A stretch of 64,000 bases of DNA, taken from contig CAWEYT010000013.1 of the NCBI GenBank assembly GCA_963813375.1, positions 1 to 64,000 on the forward strand, given 5' to 3'. The notes under the pieces were generated by a model that saw nothing but the letters and a program-made list of their open reading frames with translations, had not been told where the DNA came from and ran no database searches. Made by a program: the position numbers and the translations under genes. Each line of letters opens with the position of its first letter. Position 1 is the first letter of the stretch. Shown here one piece after another: positions 1 to 8,997 of the stretch. The DNA is from DASTFY01 sp963813375. Its GTDB lineage: Bacteria; Actinomycetota; Acidimicrobiia; Acidimicrobiales; Ilumatobacteraceae.

Positions 1-862
1 TACAGGCTGAAGCCGGCCAGGTCGCCCATGGCGTCGCCCTCGCCGCCGCGGCGCTTGCGGGCCCGGCTGAGCACCAGGAAGCCGAGCCCGATGACCCCCA
101 TGGTGACGATCAGCATGACGGTGGCCACGGCGTTGAGGGCCGGGGTGGCTCCGCCTCTCGCCGAGCTGTAGATGCGGATGGGGACCGTCTCCGTCCCCGC
201 TCCCGAGGACAGGAAGGAGGCGATCACGAAGTCGTCGAGCGAGGTGGCGAACACGATGACGACGCTGGCGAAGATGGCCGGCCACAGGAGCGGCAGGATG
301 ACCAGTCGCAAGGCCTGGCTGGCCTTCGCCCCGAGATCTCGCGCCGCCTCCTCGTAGACCGGGCCGATGGCCACCAGGCGGCCGCGCACGATCACCACCA
401 CGAAGGAGAGCGTGAACGTCACGTGGCCGAGGATCTGGGCGCCCCGACCGAGGGGCACGCCGGTGTAGAGCTCCTTGAACACGATGAACAGCGAGGCGCC
501 CATCACGATCTCCGGCGTCACCAGCGGGATGAGGGAGACGAGGTTCGCCCCGTGGGAGAGCCGGGACCGCCAGCGCGTGAGCCCGATGGCCAGGAGCACA
601 CCGAGGGGCACGACGATGAGGATGGTGACGAGCCCGAGCAGCAGGCTGTTGCGCACGGCCAGCTGGAGGCTGTCGTCCTTGGCCACCGAGCCCGGGTCCG
701 TCCACCACCACCGCACCGAGAACCCCTGCCAGGTCGAGCGGCTGCGGCCGCTGTTGAACGAGAAGGCGATGGCGATGAGCACCGGCACGATCGACCACAC
801 CACGTACAGCCACGTGATGAGGGGAAGGACCCGCGGCTGGTCCAGGGATCGGCGCGGCTCAC
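1..862 (-). CDS. potC: Spermidine/putrescine-type ABC transporter permease, PotC-like
   Basis: Inner-membrane permease of a Pot-type uptake system. The reading frame from about 845 to the window edge encodes several hydrophobic helices and the permease loop that contacts the ATPase (EEAARDLGAKASQALRLV). Its last readable codons encode GDLAGFSL, followed by TA at the window edge, so the stop is probably just outside; length (about 285 residues) fits the family. A GTG at 862 overlaps the potB stop as GTGA, the usual coupled start, but it lies one frame away from the body of the protein, so I infer an indel near 845-856. The third gene of potD-potB-potC. An ATPase (potA) would be expected nearby but is not in view. 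Confidence 0.85.
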
Positions 863-1795
863 TCCGCTGACCTCTGGGCGCGGGTGGTGATGACGAGGTA
901 GTAGCTCATCAGCACGAGCAGAAGGGCGGAGAGGATGAGCACCAGCACGGCGCCGTTCTGCGGTTGGCGGCTGCGGGTGATGTACAGCTCGATCTGGTTG
1001 CCGATCATCTCCGTGCCGGGCGAGCCGGAGAGGATGGTGTTCGTGTAGTAGTCGCCGAACATCGGCAGCGCGGTGATGACCGACGCGGCGAGGATGCCGG
1101 GCACGGACAGCGGGAGCGTCACGTTGAGGAAGGTGGCCTTGGCGCTGGCGCCGAGGTCGCGAGCGGCCTCGAGGTAGCGGCCGTCGATGCGGTCGAGCGC
1201 GGCGTAGAGCGGGAGGATGAAGAACGGGATGTACCCGTAGACCAGCCCCATGATCACCGTGATGGGTTGGCCGAACCAGACCTCGCCGCCGTTGCCGAGA
1301 CCGAGCGCCTCGAAGAGCTGCGGTGCGTGCAACGCGTTGAGCGCGTCCGCGGCCCAGCCCCCTCCGGGTTGAGGAGGTTGACCCAGGCCAGCATCCGCAT
1401 CAGGTAGCTCATCCAGAACGGCAGCACGATGCAGGCGAGCAGGATGCCCTTCGTGCGGCCGGCGTAGCGGGCCAGGTAGTAGGCGACCGGGTACCCGATG
1501 GCGAAGCACAGGACGAGGGAGATCGCCACATAGGTGAAGGTCCGCACGAAGACGTTGCGCAAGCGACCCGTTGACGACCTCGCCGAGCACGTCGTTGAAG
1601 GCGGTGAAGTTCCACGTCAGCGGGTTCCAGCGGGGGAGCGCGGAGCCGAAGATGGGGTCGACACCGCCGAAGGCGATGGCGGCGATGGCGTAGAACGGGA
1701 TGAGGAACAGCGCGATGAGCCACGACGGTTCCGGGCAGCGTGAACGAGGCCCAGAGGCCCTGCGGGTCTGCTCTGCTTCCCTCGCCCCGAGCCAT
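859..1795 (-). CDS. potB: Spermidine/putrescine-type ABC transporter permease, PotB-like (three frame breaks)
   Basis: First inner-membrane permease of the Pot system. It begins ATG at 1795 (MARGEGSRADPQ), 12 bases after potD. The conserved protein must be pieced from several frames: the N-terminal stretch switches near 1737 into WLIALFLIPFYAIAAIAFGG, switches again near 1567 into NVFVRTFTYVAISLVLCFAI, and near 1365 into the C-terminal half with the ATPase-contact loop EAARDLGASAKATFLNVTL. Each segment is collinear with PotB and none is missing, which points to sequence indels rather than a dead gene. The stop overlaps the potC start. Acts with PotC as the membrane channel pair. Confidence 0.85.
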
Positions 1796-1807
1796 CGCCG
1801 GCCCGGC

Positions 1808-3043
1808 TCAGCCCGACCGGATACGGCCGTAGGCGTCCGTCCAGAGGTTCTCGACGTCGAGCGACAGCGCGTCGAGGCGGAACCCGTTGGCGACGTCCTC
1901 GTCGCTGACCAGCGTGCTCAGGAGGTGGCTGGGCACCAGCTCGGCGGCGATGAGGTCGTCCGGGGTCGGGCTGGTCAGCGCGGGCTGGTAGCCCACGAAC
2001 TCGAAGTTGAACTCCGCGTTGGCGGGGTCGAGCAGGTAGTTGATGAGCGCGTGGGCCATCACCGGCCGCTCGGACCGGGCCGGGATGACGAAGAAGTCGT
2101 TGGCGACGGTGGTCCGCGACGGCTTCCAATAGCCCAGCACCTCGGCGTCCGTGCCTTCGGGCAGGTAGTACTCCGCGGCGATCATGTCGCCCGACCACGC
2201 CTGGTGGATGTGGGACGAGCCCTCCGGGATCTGCTGCCAGGCGAGGATGTCGAAGCGGGCGTCCGTGGCCGCCACCAGCGCGTTGATGTCGGCCTCGGCG
2301 GCGTCGAGGATCGCGGGGTCGCTGGTGTTGGTGTCCGTGACGCCCCGGTAGTACATGCCGAGCGTGAGCGCCTCACGGGGGTCGTCGAGGACGCCGACGA
2401 AGCCCTTGTTGGCGGGATCCCACAGCAACTTCCACGCGTCGTCGCCGGCGAAGGCTGCGTCGTCGATCTTGTCCCGCCGGTAGGCGATGCCGGTCGTGTA
2501 CACGACGTACGGCGCGGTGTACCTCGACCCGACGTCGTAGTACGGGCTCTGCAGCGTGGCCAGCACGTTGCTGAAGTTCGTGAGGTACTCCTGGTTGAGC
2601 GGCTGGATCAGCTCGCCGACGACGAACTTCGGCAGCTGCAGCGTCGTCGCGCCCATGACGAGGTCGAACGTCAGCGACTCGTTGCGCAGGTTGGAGAGGA
2701 GCTTGTCCTCGGTGTCGTAGACGGTGATCTCGAGCGTCGTGCCCATCTCCGCCTCGAAGGCGGCCTGGGTCTCGGGGTTGATGTAGTCGGCGTAGTTCAG
2801 GACCCGCAGCGTGCCGCTCTCGGGCTCCTGCCCGCTGGCCACCGCCTCGATCCCGTTGTCGGGCAGGGTGACAGGGTTGTCGAGGCGGGCGAGGGGGATG
2901 GTGTCCCCGCTGCCGCCGCCGCCACCGCTCCCGTTGTCGCTACTACTCCCGCAGGCCGACAGGATGGAGCCGCTCAGCCCGGCGAGCACCGCCAGGCGGG
3001 CCGAACGCTCCACGAACTGACGGCGGGACATTCCGTTGGCCAC
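1808..3043 (-). CDS. potD: Polyamine-type substrate-binding lipoprotein, PotD-like
   Basis: Extracytoplasmic solute-binding protein of 411 residues feeding PotB/PotC. The N-terminus has a twin-arginine-like MSRRQF, a hydrophobic core and the lipobox LSAC near residue 31, followed by a Ser/Gly-rich tether. The mature part shows the PotD/PotF fold signature (LRVLNYADYINPET, EITVYDTEDKLLSNL). The GTG at 3043 is preceded by GGGGAGGA at good spacing; the ATG at 3031 is the alternative start. Ligand cannot be fixed from sequence: the family takes spermidine, putrescine and other amines. The divergent FAD enzyme and Rieske oxygenase suggest an amine that is also oxidised, which is inference. Confidence 0.88.
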   Translation of the reverse strand: MANGMSRRQFVERSARLAVLAGLSGSILSACGSSSDNGSGGGGGSGDTIPLARLDNPVTLPDNGIEAVASGQEPESGTLRVLNYADYINPETQAAFEAEMGTTLEITVYDTEDKLLSNLRNESLTFDLVMGATTLQLPKFVVGELIQPLNQEYLTNFSNVLATLQSPYYDVGSRYTAPYVVYTTGIAYRRDKIDDAAFAGDDAWKLLWDPANKGFVGVLDDPREALTLGMYYRGVTDTNTSDPAILDAAEADINALVAATDARFDILAWQQIPEGSSHIHQAWSGDMIAAEYYLPEGTDAEVLGYWKPSRTTVANDFFVIPARSERPVMAHALINYLLDPANAEFNFEFVGYQPALTSPTPDDLIAAELVPSHLLSTLVSDEDVANGFRLDALSLDVENLWTDAYGRIRSG

Positions 3044-3129
3044 GTCGTTCCTCCCCTTGTCCGCAGCGGACCGAATGCTCCAGTCTGGCCGATGACCCCA
3101 TGTCGGGCGGTCGCGCCCCGGCCGCTTGC

Positions 3130-3150
3130 TATACTGACTGACGAGTCAGT
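3130..3150. promoter_or_regulatory. Palindromic operator (TetR-type) overlapping a -10 box
   Basis: ACTGACT (3133-3139), spacer GACG, AGTCAGT (3144-3150) is a perfect 7-bp inverted repeat. It resembles operators bound by many actinobacterial TetR-family repressors. A plus-strand TATACT at 3130-3135 overlaps the left arm, so a bound repressor would block it. No good -35 hexamer is visible. The site lies in the gap between potD (minus) and the FAD oxidoreductase (plus) and could control both. No TetR gene is adjacent; the only one in the window is at 58.3-58.9 kb. Confidence 0.6.
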
Positions 3151-3228
3151 TAGGCGTCAACGGTAGCGGAGCGCACAGCGGTCCCGGTGACGCGAGCGAT
3201 CGGGCCGGGAGAAACAGGAGGGGCCAGG

Positions 3229-4872
3229 ATGGCGCAGCGCTGGGATGCAGTGGTGGTCGGCGGCGGGCACAACGGGCTGGTCGCAGGCGCCCTGCTGGCC
3301 AAGGAGGGCCAGCGGGTAGCGGTGCTCGAAGCGCGTCCCGTCGTCGGCGGCGCTGCCGTGACCGAGCAGCCGTGGGGGCCGGAGTTCAAGGTGACCGCCC
3401 TGAGCTACGTGATGAGCCTCATGCCCGACGCCATCGTGCACGGGCTCGATCTCGCCCGCCACGGGTATCACGTGTATCCGATGGGCCCGTCATACCTGGG
3501 CCTGCCCGACGGCCGTGGGCTGGTGATGGGGGAGGAGGCTGCCGATCGCTACCGCACCGTCGCCGCCTTCTCGAAGCGCGACGCCGTCGCGCTCGAGCGC
3601 TGGGACGCCTGGATGGACGGCATCGCCGCTGTGCTCGGCCCGCTCCTCACGCAGGTGCCGCCCAAGCTGGGCTCGAAGCGGCCCGCCGATCTGCTCGACC
3701 AGCTCAAGGTGGCCTGGCGGCTGCGCGGGCTCGACGTGACGAAGGCCGCCGACGTCACCCGTCTCTTCACGATGAGCGTCGGGGACCTGCTGCGCGAGTG
3801 GTTCGAGTCCGAGGCCGTCCAGGCGATGATGGCGGTCAACGGCGTGATCGGGACCTGGGCCGGGCCCGAGGAGCCGGGCACCGCCTACGTGATGCTGCAC
3901 CACTCGATCGGTGACGTGGGTGCCGGGTCCTCCCTCGGGCAATGGGGCTACCCCAGGGGCGGCATGGGCGCGGTCGCCGAGGCCATCCGCCGTTCCGCGG
4001 AGTCCTTCGGCGTGACGGTGCGCACCGGTGCGCCGGTCGAGCGGGTGCTCACCCGGGGAGGCCAGGTCACGGGCGTGGCCCTCGTCGACGGCGAGGAGCT
4101 GAGCACGGACACGGTGATCTCCGCGGTGCACCCCCAGATCGGCTTCCTCCGCCACCTCGATGCGGCCGAGCTCCCGGACGACTTCGTGACCGCCATCCGG
4201 CGCTGGCGGAGCCGCAGCGGCACGGTCAAGGTCAATCTCGCGCTGTCGGAGCTGCCCGACTTCACCTCCCATCCGGGCACCCACCTCCAGCCCCACCACA
4301 CCGGCGCCATCGAGCTCGCCCACTCGCTGGAGTACCTCGAGCAGGCCTTCCAGGAGGCGCGGAGCGGCCGGCCGGCCACGCGGCCGTTCAGCGACGGCTG
4401 CATCCCGTCGACCCTCGATCCCACGCTGTGCCCCGAGGGGACCCACGTCATGAGCCTCTTCACGCAGTGGGTGCCGTCCTCCTGGAGCGAGGAACCCCAT
4501 CAGGACGAGCTCGAGGCCTATGCCGACCGGGTGGTGGCCGGCTACACCGAGCTGGCCCCCAACCTGGCCCGCTCCGTCATCCATCGCCAGGTCATCGGCC
4601 CGTACGACATGGAGCACACCTACGGCCTCGTCGGTGGCAACATCTTCCACGGTGAGCTCTCGGTCGACCAGCTGTTCCACAACCGGCCGGCGGCCGGGTT
4701 CGCCGACTTCCGCTCGCCGATCGTCGGGCTCTACCAGGCCCACTCCGCCACCCATGGCGGCGGCGGGGTGTGCGGCATCCCGGGCTGGCAGGCGGCGCGC
4801 GCCGTGCTGGCCGACCAGCGCCGCCAACGCCGCCCGTGGCGACGAGCCGCCAACCGCCCCGCACAGGTCTGA
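3229..4872 (+). CDS. FAD-dependent oxidoreductase, phytoene-desaturase/PYROXD2-like
   Basis: Flavoprotein of 547 residues in the amine-oxidase/phytoene-desaturase superfamily. The N-terminal dinucleotide motif VVVGGGHNGLVAG is at residues 8-20, with the acidic end of strand 2 (LEARPVVGG) near 35. The C-terminal FAD motif around HGGGGVCGIPGWQAAR is near residue 520. The ATG at 3229 has AGGAGG at 3216-3221. A longer upstream frame exists but lacks such a site. The gene is followed after 27 bases by the Rieske oxygenase, so the two are probably co-transcribed from the palindrome-controlled promoter. The substrate is unknown; family members oxidise amines, carotenoids or other alicyclic compounds. 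Confidence 0.85.
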   Translation: MAQRWDAVVVGGGHNGLVAGALLAKEGQRVAVLEARPVVGGAAVTEQPWGPEFKVTALSYVMSLMPDAIVHGLDLARHGYHVYPMGPSYLGLPDGRGLVMGEEAADRYRTVAAFSKRDAVALERWDAWMDGIAAVLGPLLTQVPPKLGSKRPADLLDQLKVAWRLRGLDVTKAADVTRLFTMSVGDLLREWFESEAVQAMMAVNGVIGTWAGPEEPGTAYVMLHHSIGDVGAGSSLGQWGYPRGGMGAVAEAIRRSAESFGVTVRTGAPVERVLTRGGQVTGVALVDGEELSTDTVISAVHPQIGFLRHLDAAELPDDFVTAIRRWRSRSGTVKVNLALSELPDFTSHPGTHLQPHHTGAIELAHSLEYLEQAFQEARSGRPATRPFSDGCIPSTLDPTLCPEGTHVMSLFTQWVPSSWSEEPHQDELEAYADRVVAGYTELAPNLARSVIHRQVIGPYDMEHTYGLVGGNIFHGELSVDQLFHNRPAAGFADFRSPIVGLYQAHSATHGGGGVCGIPGWQAARAVLADQRRQRRPWRRAANRPAQV

Positions 4873-4899
4873 GCCACCGATCCCGAGGAGACGCTGAAG

Positions 4900-6117
4900 A
4901 TGGCCCGCACCCCCGCACCCCTCCCGGTCGAGGAGTTGGAGGCCTGCCTCCGCCCCTTCGGTCACTCGCGGATGCTGCCGCGCGGCGCGTACACCGATCC
5001 CGACGTCCTGGCCTGGGAGCAGCTCAACTTCTTCGACGGGAGTTGGGTCTGCGCCGGCCGGCTGGCGGACCTCGCCGAGCCCCGGTCGCAGAAGGCCGTG
5101 CGGATCGGCACGACCGGCGTGCTGCTGACCCGGGACGGCGACGGCGCGCTGCACGCGTTCGCCAACATCTGCCGCCACCGCGGTCATGAGCTGCTGGCCT
5201 GTGGCACGTCGACCGTTCGTGGCGTGGTCCAGTGCCCGTACCACGCCTGGAGCTACGAGCTCGACGGTGAACTGCGGCTCGCGCCGCACTTCGGCGAGGT
5301 CCCGAACTTCGAGCCCGCCGCCATGGGGCTGCAGCGGCTGGCCCACGCCGAGTGGGGCGGGTGGGTCTTCGTCAACGTCGACGGCCGCGCGGGTCCGTTC
5401 GAGGACCACCTGGGTGCCTTCGGCGCGCTGACTGCGGGCTGGGAATGCGAGCGGCTGGTCGTGGCGGCGACCCACGAGTACGACCTCCAGGCCAACTGGA
5501 AGATCGCCATCGAGAACTACCACGAGTGCTACCACTGCCCGCTCATCCACCCGCAGCTCTGCCAGGTCTCGCCCAGCGATTCGGGAGACAACTTCCAGGA
5601 CGCGGCCGGTTCCTGGGTCGGGGGCGACATGGACCTCGCCGACGACGCCGACACCATGAGCCTCGATGGCCGGTCCAGCGGCACGGTCTTGCGGGGCTTG
5701 GACGAGCGCCAGCGCCGTCAGGTCCTGTACCTCAACCTCTTCCCCAACCTGCTGGTCAGCCTCCACCCCGACTACGTGATGACGCACCGCATCGGGCCGC
5801 TCACGCCGGCGACCAGCCATGTGGAGTGCCAGTGGCTGTTCCCGCCCGAAGCGCTGGAGCAGCCCGGGTTCGACCCCAGCTACGCGGTCGACTTCTGGGA
5901 CATCACCAACCGCCAGGATTGGGCTGCGGTGGAGTCCGTGCAGCGAGGCGTGGCCTCACCTCGCTTCCTCCCCGGCATCCTGAGCGGCTCGGAGGACGCC
6001 GTGTACCACTTCGTGACCATGGTGGCCTCCGGCTACCTGGGCCGCGAGCTGGCGCGACGATCGGCGGACGGCGCGCTGGCGCCGTCGAAGAGATCCGTGA
6101 AGCCGGCCGGCTCGTAG
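4900..6117 (+). CDS. Rieske non-heme iron oxygenase alpha subunit with Glu at the bridging position
   Basis: Terminal oxygenase of 405 residues. The Rieske [2Fe-2S] ligands are C91-x-H93 and C112-x2-H115. The mononuclear iron site is the ENYHECYHCPLIH segment, with H212 and H217 as ligands, and D in NRQDW as the probable third. The residue that links the two metal centres is Glu209, not the Asp of classical aromatic-ring dioxygenases. That swap is typical of choline-, glycine-betaine- and carnitine-monooxygenase relatives (CMO, GbcA, CntA). Start ATG at 4900. No reductase or ferredoxin gene is beside it. The 3' end overlaps the converging minus-strand gene by about 85 bases. Confidence 0.88.
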   Translation: MARTPAPLPVEELEACLRPFGHSRMLPRGAYTDPDVLAWEQLNFFDGSWVCAGRLADLAEPRSQKAVRIGTTGVLLTRDGDGALHAFANICRHRGHELLACGTSTVRGVVQCPYHAWSYELDGELRLAPHFGEVPNFEPAAMGLQRLAHAEWGGWVFVNVDGRAGPFEDHLGAFGALTAGWECERLVVAATHEYDLQANWKIAIENYHECYHCPLIHPQLCQVSPSDSGDNFQDAAGSWVGGDMDLADDADTMSLDGRSSGTVLRGLDERQRRQVLYLNLFPNLLVSLHPDYVMTHRIGPLTPATSHVECQWLFPPEALEQPGFDPSYAVDFWDITNRQDWAAVESVQRGVASPRFLPGILSGSEDAVYHFVTMVASGYLGRELARRSADGALAPSKRSVKPAGS

Positions 6118-7158
6118 GGCCCGATCACGAGCTGCTCGAGCACACCCGTACCCGTCCGATCGCCGAGGGTGGCCCGGCACACGGCCTGCACATGGAGGTG
6201 GTGGAGGGCCAGCGGATCGGGTACCGGCAGCTCCCAGCGCTCCCCGGCCACGGCCGACTCGCCCTTCCAGACCCCATGGCCCCACTCCGGGTGCAGGTAC
6301 CCGAGACCGAGCATCTGGAACTCCCACAGCGGCTCCAGGCGCAGCGTCAGCAAGTCGCCGCCGGCCCGTACCAGGTCGATCTCCGCGTAGGCGGCGCGGC
6401 GGGTCCCCTGGCGCCACTCGACGCGATGGGCGACGGCCTGGACCGGCTCCGGCGTCGCCGGTCCCGACCGGGACCACGAAACCGCTCCGGTGCCACGGCG
6501 TCCCGTCGGCTTCCTCGTTGGAGGCGAAGTGCACGCAGACGTCGTCGAAGTTCGTAGGCGCCCACAACCAGAAGAACTGCGGTGCCGGACCGGGCGCGCC
6601 CCCGCCGCGCTCGCCGACCGGGCGGATGCCCCATGAGCGGTCACGGCAGCCCCGTACCTGGCCCGGCGGCATCTCGATGCGCCGGCCGTCGACCTCGAGC
6701 CAGCCCGACCAGTCGCCCCACTGCGTGAGCCGGGTGTAGTCGAAGACCACCCGCGTCCCGTGGCACCGGGTGAACCGCGGCTCCTCGACCGGGGCGGTGC
6801 GGGCGGTGAACACGAGGTCCGCGGCCAGGCCCTGGTCGCGAGCGTCGACGACGACGCGGAGGGACTGCAGCGGCACGATCACCTCCACCGTCACCGGCCC
6901 GACCGCCGTCGAACGGTCGGTCGGGCACCGGCCGGAGGAGTGCACGCTGACCTGCTGGCCGTCGCTGACGACGCTGAACGCGGCGTCGATGACGTCGCGG
7001 TTCGGGTACAGGCCGAGCGCCACACCGAAGAACAGCGCGCCGTCGGCCGTGCCCCCGTTGAAGAAGTAGCGGTCGTAGTGGTTGGGGTCGGAGGACGCCG
7101 GGTGGGCCAGCGGGTCGGGGGTCTGGTGGACCGGGTAGTCGTCGGCGGGACTGAGCAC
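6033..7158 (-). CDS. Uncharacterised protein, possible hydratase/lipocalin-like fold (one frame break)
   Basis: About 375 residues after bridging a frame change near 6470. I do not recognise the family with certainty. Visible segments are NHYDRYFFNGGTADGALFF near residue 27, a central DRSWGIRPVG with a WxW-type aromatic run (FFWLWAPTNFDD), and LGYLHPEWGHGVWKGE towards the end. The pattern of repeated aromatic strands and DRSWG resembles CrtC-like carotenoid 1,2-hydratase or other actinobacterial uncharacterised domains, but I cannot prove it. It has no signal peptide or membrane span. It is divergent from ctaA (33-base gap) and its last 85 bases overlap the Rieske gene on the other strand. 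Confidence 0.6.
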
Positions 7159-7190
7159 CGCCGGAGCGTAGGTGGATACCCTCGACGCCG

Positions 7191-8153
7191 ATGGCTGGCG
7201 AGGAACAGAGCCCGAGCCGCCCGGGCCGCGCCCGCCGGTGGTCGCTGTCTCCGTCGGCCTACCGGCGGCTGACGCTGCTGGCCGCTCTCGCGCTTGCCGT
7301 CATCATCGTCACCGGGGCCCTGGTGCGGCTGACGGGATCCGGTCTCGGCTGCCCGGACTGGCCGCAGTGCAACGAGGCGCGCTTTGTCGACGTCTCCAGC
7401 ACCCACGGCGCCATCGAGCAGGTCAACCGGCTGTTCACCGGCATCGTCGCCGTCTCCGTCATGCTGGCCGTCCTGGGCTCGCTGGTGCGCCGGCCCCGGC
7501 GCCGCGACCTGACCTGGCTGTCGCTCGGGCTGGTCGCGGGCGTGATCGGCCAGATCGTGCTCGGCGGCATCACGGTGCTGACGAACCTGCACCCCGCGGC
7601 GGTGCAGGCGCACTTCGTGCTCTCGATCGTGATCCTCACCGACGCCCTGGTCCTCCACCAGCGGGCCTCCGAGGAACCCGGGCCCTACCGACCCGCGGCC
7701 GACCGGCCGTTGCGCCGTGATGTCCTGGCTGCGTCCGCCCTCGTCGGCCTGGCCATCGTGACCGGCACGGTCGTGACCGGGACCGGGCCACACGGCGGTG
7801 ACGAGGAGGCGAGGCGGTTCGGGTTCGCGGTCACGGACGTCGCCCGTGTCCACAGCGTGGCGGCGCTCGTGGCCACCGGCGCGCTGTTGTGGTTGGCGTG
7901 GCGTGCCCGCCGAGGGCCGACCTGGTCCATCATCGGGGAGCCCCTCAGTGCGGTGCTGGTGGCACTCGTCGTCCAGGGGACGATCGGCTACATGCAGTAC
8001 TTCAATGGCATCCCGGTGCCGTTGGTCGCCTTCCACGTGACGGGATCGGTCGTCGTCTGGTGGTTGACCTGCCGCCTGACCTTCGCCACCCGTGTGCCGG
8101 AGTCGCGGGTGGCGACCGGGCCAACCCCGGCCGACCGCGTGCTCAATCGTTGA
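7191..8153 (+). CDS. ctaA: Heme A synthase (CtaA/COX15 family)
   Basis: Membrane enzyme of 320 residues that oxidises the C8 methyl of heme O to the formyl group of heme A for aa3-type cytochrome oxidase. It has about eight membrane helices. The extracytoplasmic cysteine pair C54-x5-C60 (CPDWPQC) matches the Bacillus/actinobacterial class. Also present are the family segments THGAIEQVNRLFTG and GTGPHGGDEEARR and conserved histidines in ARVHS and AFHV. ATG at 7191. It points to an aerobic host. No ctaB or cox genes are next to it here. Confidence 0.93.
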   Translation: MAGEEQSPSRPGRARRWSLSPSAYRRLTLLAALALAVIIVTGALVRLTGSGLGCPDWPQCNEARFVDVSSTHGAIEQVNRLFTGIVAVSVMLAVLGSLVRRPRRRDLTWLSLGLVAGVIGQIVLGGITVLTNLHPAAVQAHFVLSIVILTDALVLHQRASEEPGPYRPAADRPLRRDVLAASALVGLAIVTGTVVTGTGPHGGDEEARRFGFAVTDVARVHSVAALVATGALLWLAWRARRGPTWSIIGEPLSAVLVALVVQGTIGYMQYFNGIPVPLVAFHVTGSVVVWWLTCRLTFATRVPESRVATGPTPADRVLNR

Positions 8154-8796
8154 GGACTGGATCCGGCGGCACGTTCGTCGTCGTGGTCGGCGCCTCGTCG
8201 GCACCGAGCATCCAGAACGGCACGGTCCTGCCCTGCTTGGCCTCGACCATCTCGCCGATCACGCGGTGGAAGCGGTGCGGCTGGCGCAGGTCCTTGATCT
8301 CCTTGAAGCCCGAGGCCTCGTTGGCGGACTCGATGCGCACGGTGGCGTAGCCCAGCATCCGCCCGATCAGCGTCTGGGTCATCGAGATGTCCGTCACCTT
8401 GGCCCAGGGGATCCATGCCATCTGCCGGCGGAGGATGCCCCACGAGCGGATGACGCGGAAGTCGGTGAGGACGTAGCGCGTGTACCAGAACTGCATTCGC
8501 TTGATGATGAGGTAGATGAGGAGGACGTCGAGGAGCACGAAGCCGACGGCAGCCACGGTGGTGCTCCCCCCGCCACCCACCCAGGCCACCAACAGGAGCA
8601 GGAGGAGGCCGATGCCGATGAGCTCCTTGGCCGCCTCCACCACGAACGCGTTGGTCGAGGGCTGGTCCATCAGGACGATGCTCTCGTCGGTGGTGAGGTA
8701 CGAGCGAACGATCTGATCGGGCGTCGGCAGCAGCATCGACAGCAGGTCGAACCTGGATCGCCCCGGAGGCGGCGGCGGCGTGTAGGACGCGGCCAT
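8143..8796 (-). CDS. Membrane protein with bacterial PH domain (DUF304-like)
   Basis: 217 residues. A Pro-rich cytoplasmic start (PPPPPGRSRF) is followed by two adjacent hydrophobic helices (residues about 55-95) and then a bacterial PH-like domain (YVLTDFRVIRSWGILRRQMAWIPWAKVTDISM). The WIPWAKVTDI segment is the typical bPH signature. Function unknown; relatives are membrane-tethered accessory proteins. Its 3' end overlaps the converging ctaA end by 11 bases. The next gene on this strand starts 12 bases upstream of its ATG, so the genes between 8143 and 11038 look like one transcript. Confidence 0.8.
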   Translation of the reverse strand: MAASYTPPPPPGRSRFDLLSMLLPTPDQIVRSYLTTDESIVLMDQPSTNAFVVEAAKELIGIGLLLLLLVAWVGGGGSTTVAAVGFVLLDVLLIYLIIKRMQFWYTRYVLTDFRVIRSWGILRRQMAWIPWAKVTDISMTQTLIGRMLGYATVRIESANEASGFKEIKDLRQPHRFHRVIGEMVEAKQGRTVPFWMLGADEAPTTTTNVPPDPVLND

Positions 8797-8808
8797 GGCG
8801 CCGTCGCC

Positions 8809-8997
8809 TTACTTGCTCTCGTCCGACCAGGAAGAGACGAAGTCGGCGAACTTGCTGAACAGGTCGGAGAAGAAGCTGCCCACCTCGGTGAAGAAGTTGC
8901 CGATCGCGTCGCCCGCGCCAGCCGGGTCGTTCCAGATGAACAGGATGATGAACGCGATGATGAGCCAGAGCAGAACCTGCCTGAGCGTGATTTTCAT
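8809..8997 (-). CDS. Small single-span membrane protein
   Basis: 62 residues: MKITLRQ, one hydrophobic helix (VLLWLIIAFIILFIW, residues 8-22), then an amphipathic region rich in Phe, Ser and Asp (NFFTEVGSFFSDLFSKFADF). ATG at 8997 overlaps the stop of the upstream nitronate-monooxygenase-like gene as ATGA, which supports real, coupled translation. No family recognised. Confidence 0.65.
   Translation of the reverse strand: MKITLRQVLLWLIIAFIILFIWNDPAGAGDAIGNFFTEVGSFFSDLFSKFADFVSSWSDESK

Noticed and set aside
1700..3166. Long plus-strand open frame opposite potD
   Set aside because: It is Arg/Gly/Val-rich without recognisable domains and lies antisense to a clear PotD gene; high G+C keeps such frames open.
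3490..5820. 776-codon minus-strand open frame
   Set aside because: It is antisense to the FAD oxidoreductase and Rieske genes, which have intact motifs; no homology-like segments are visible in it.
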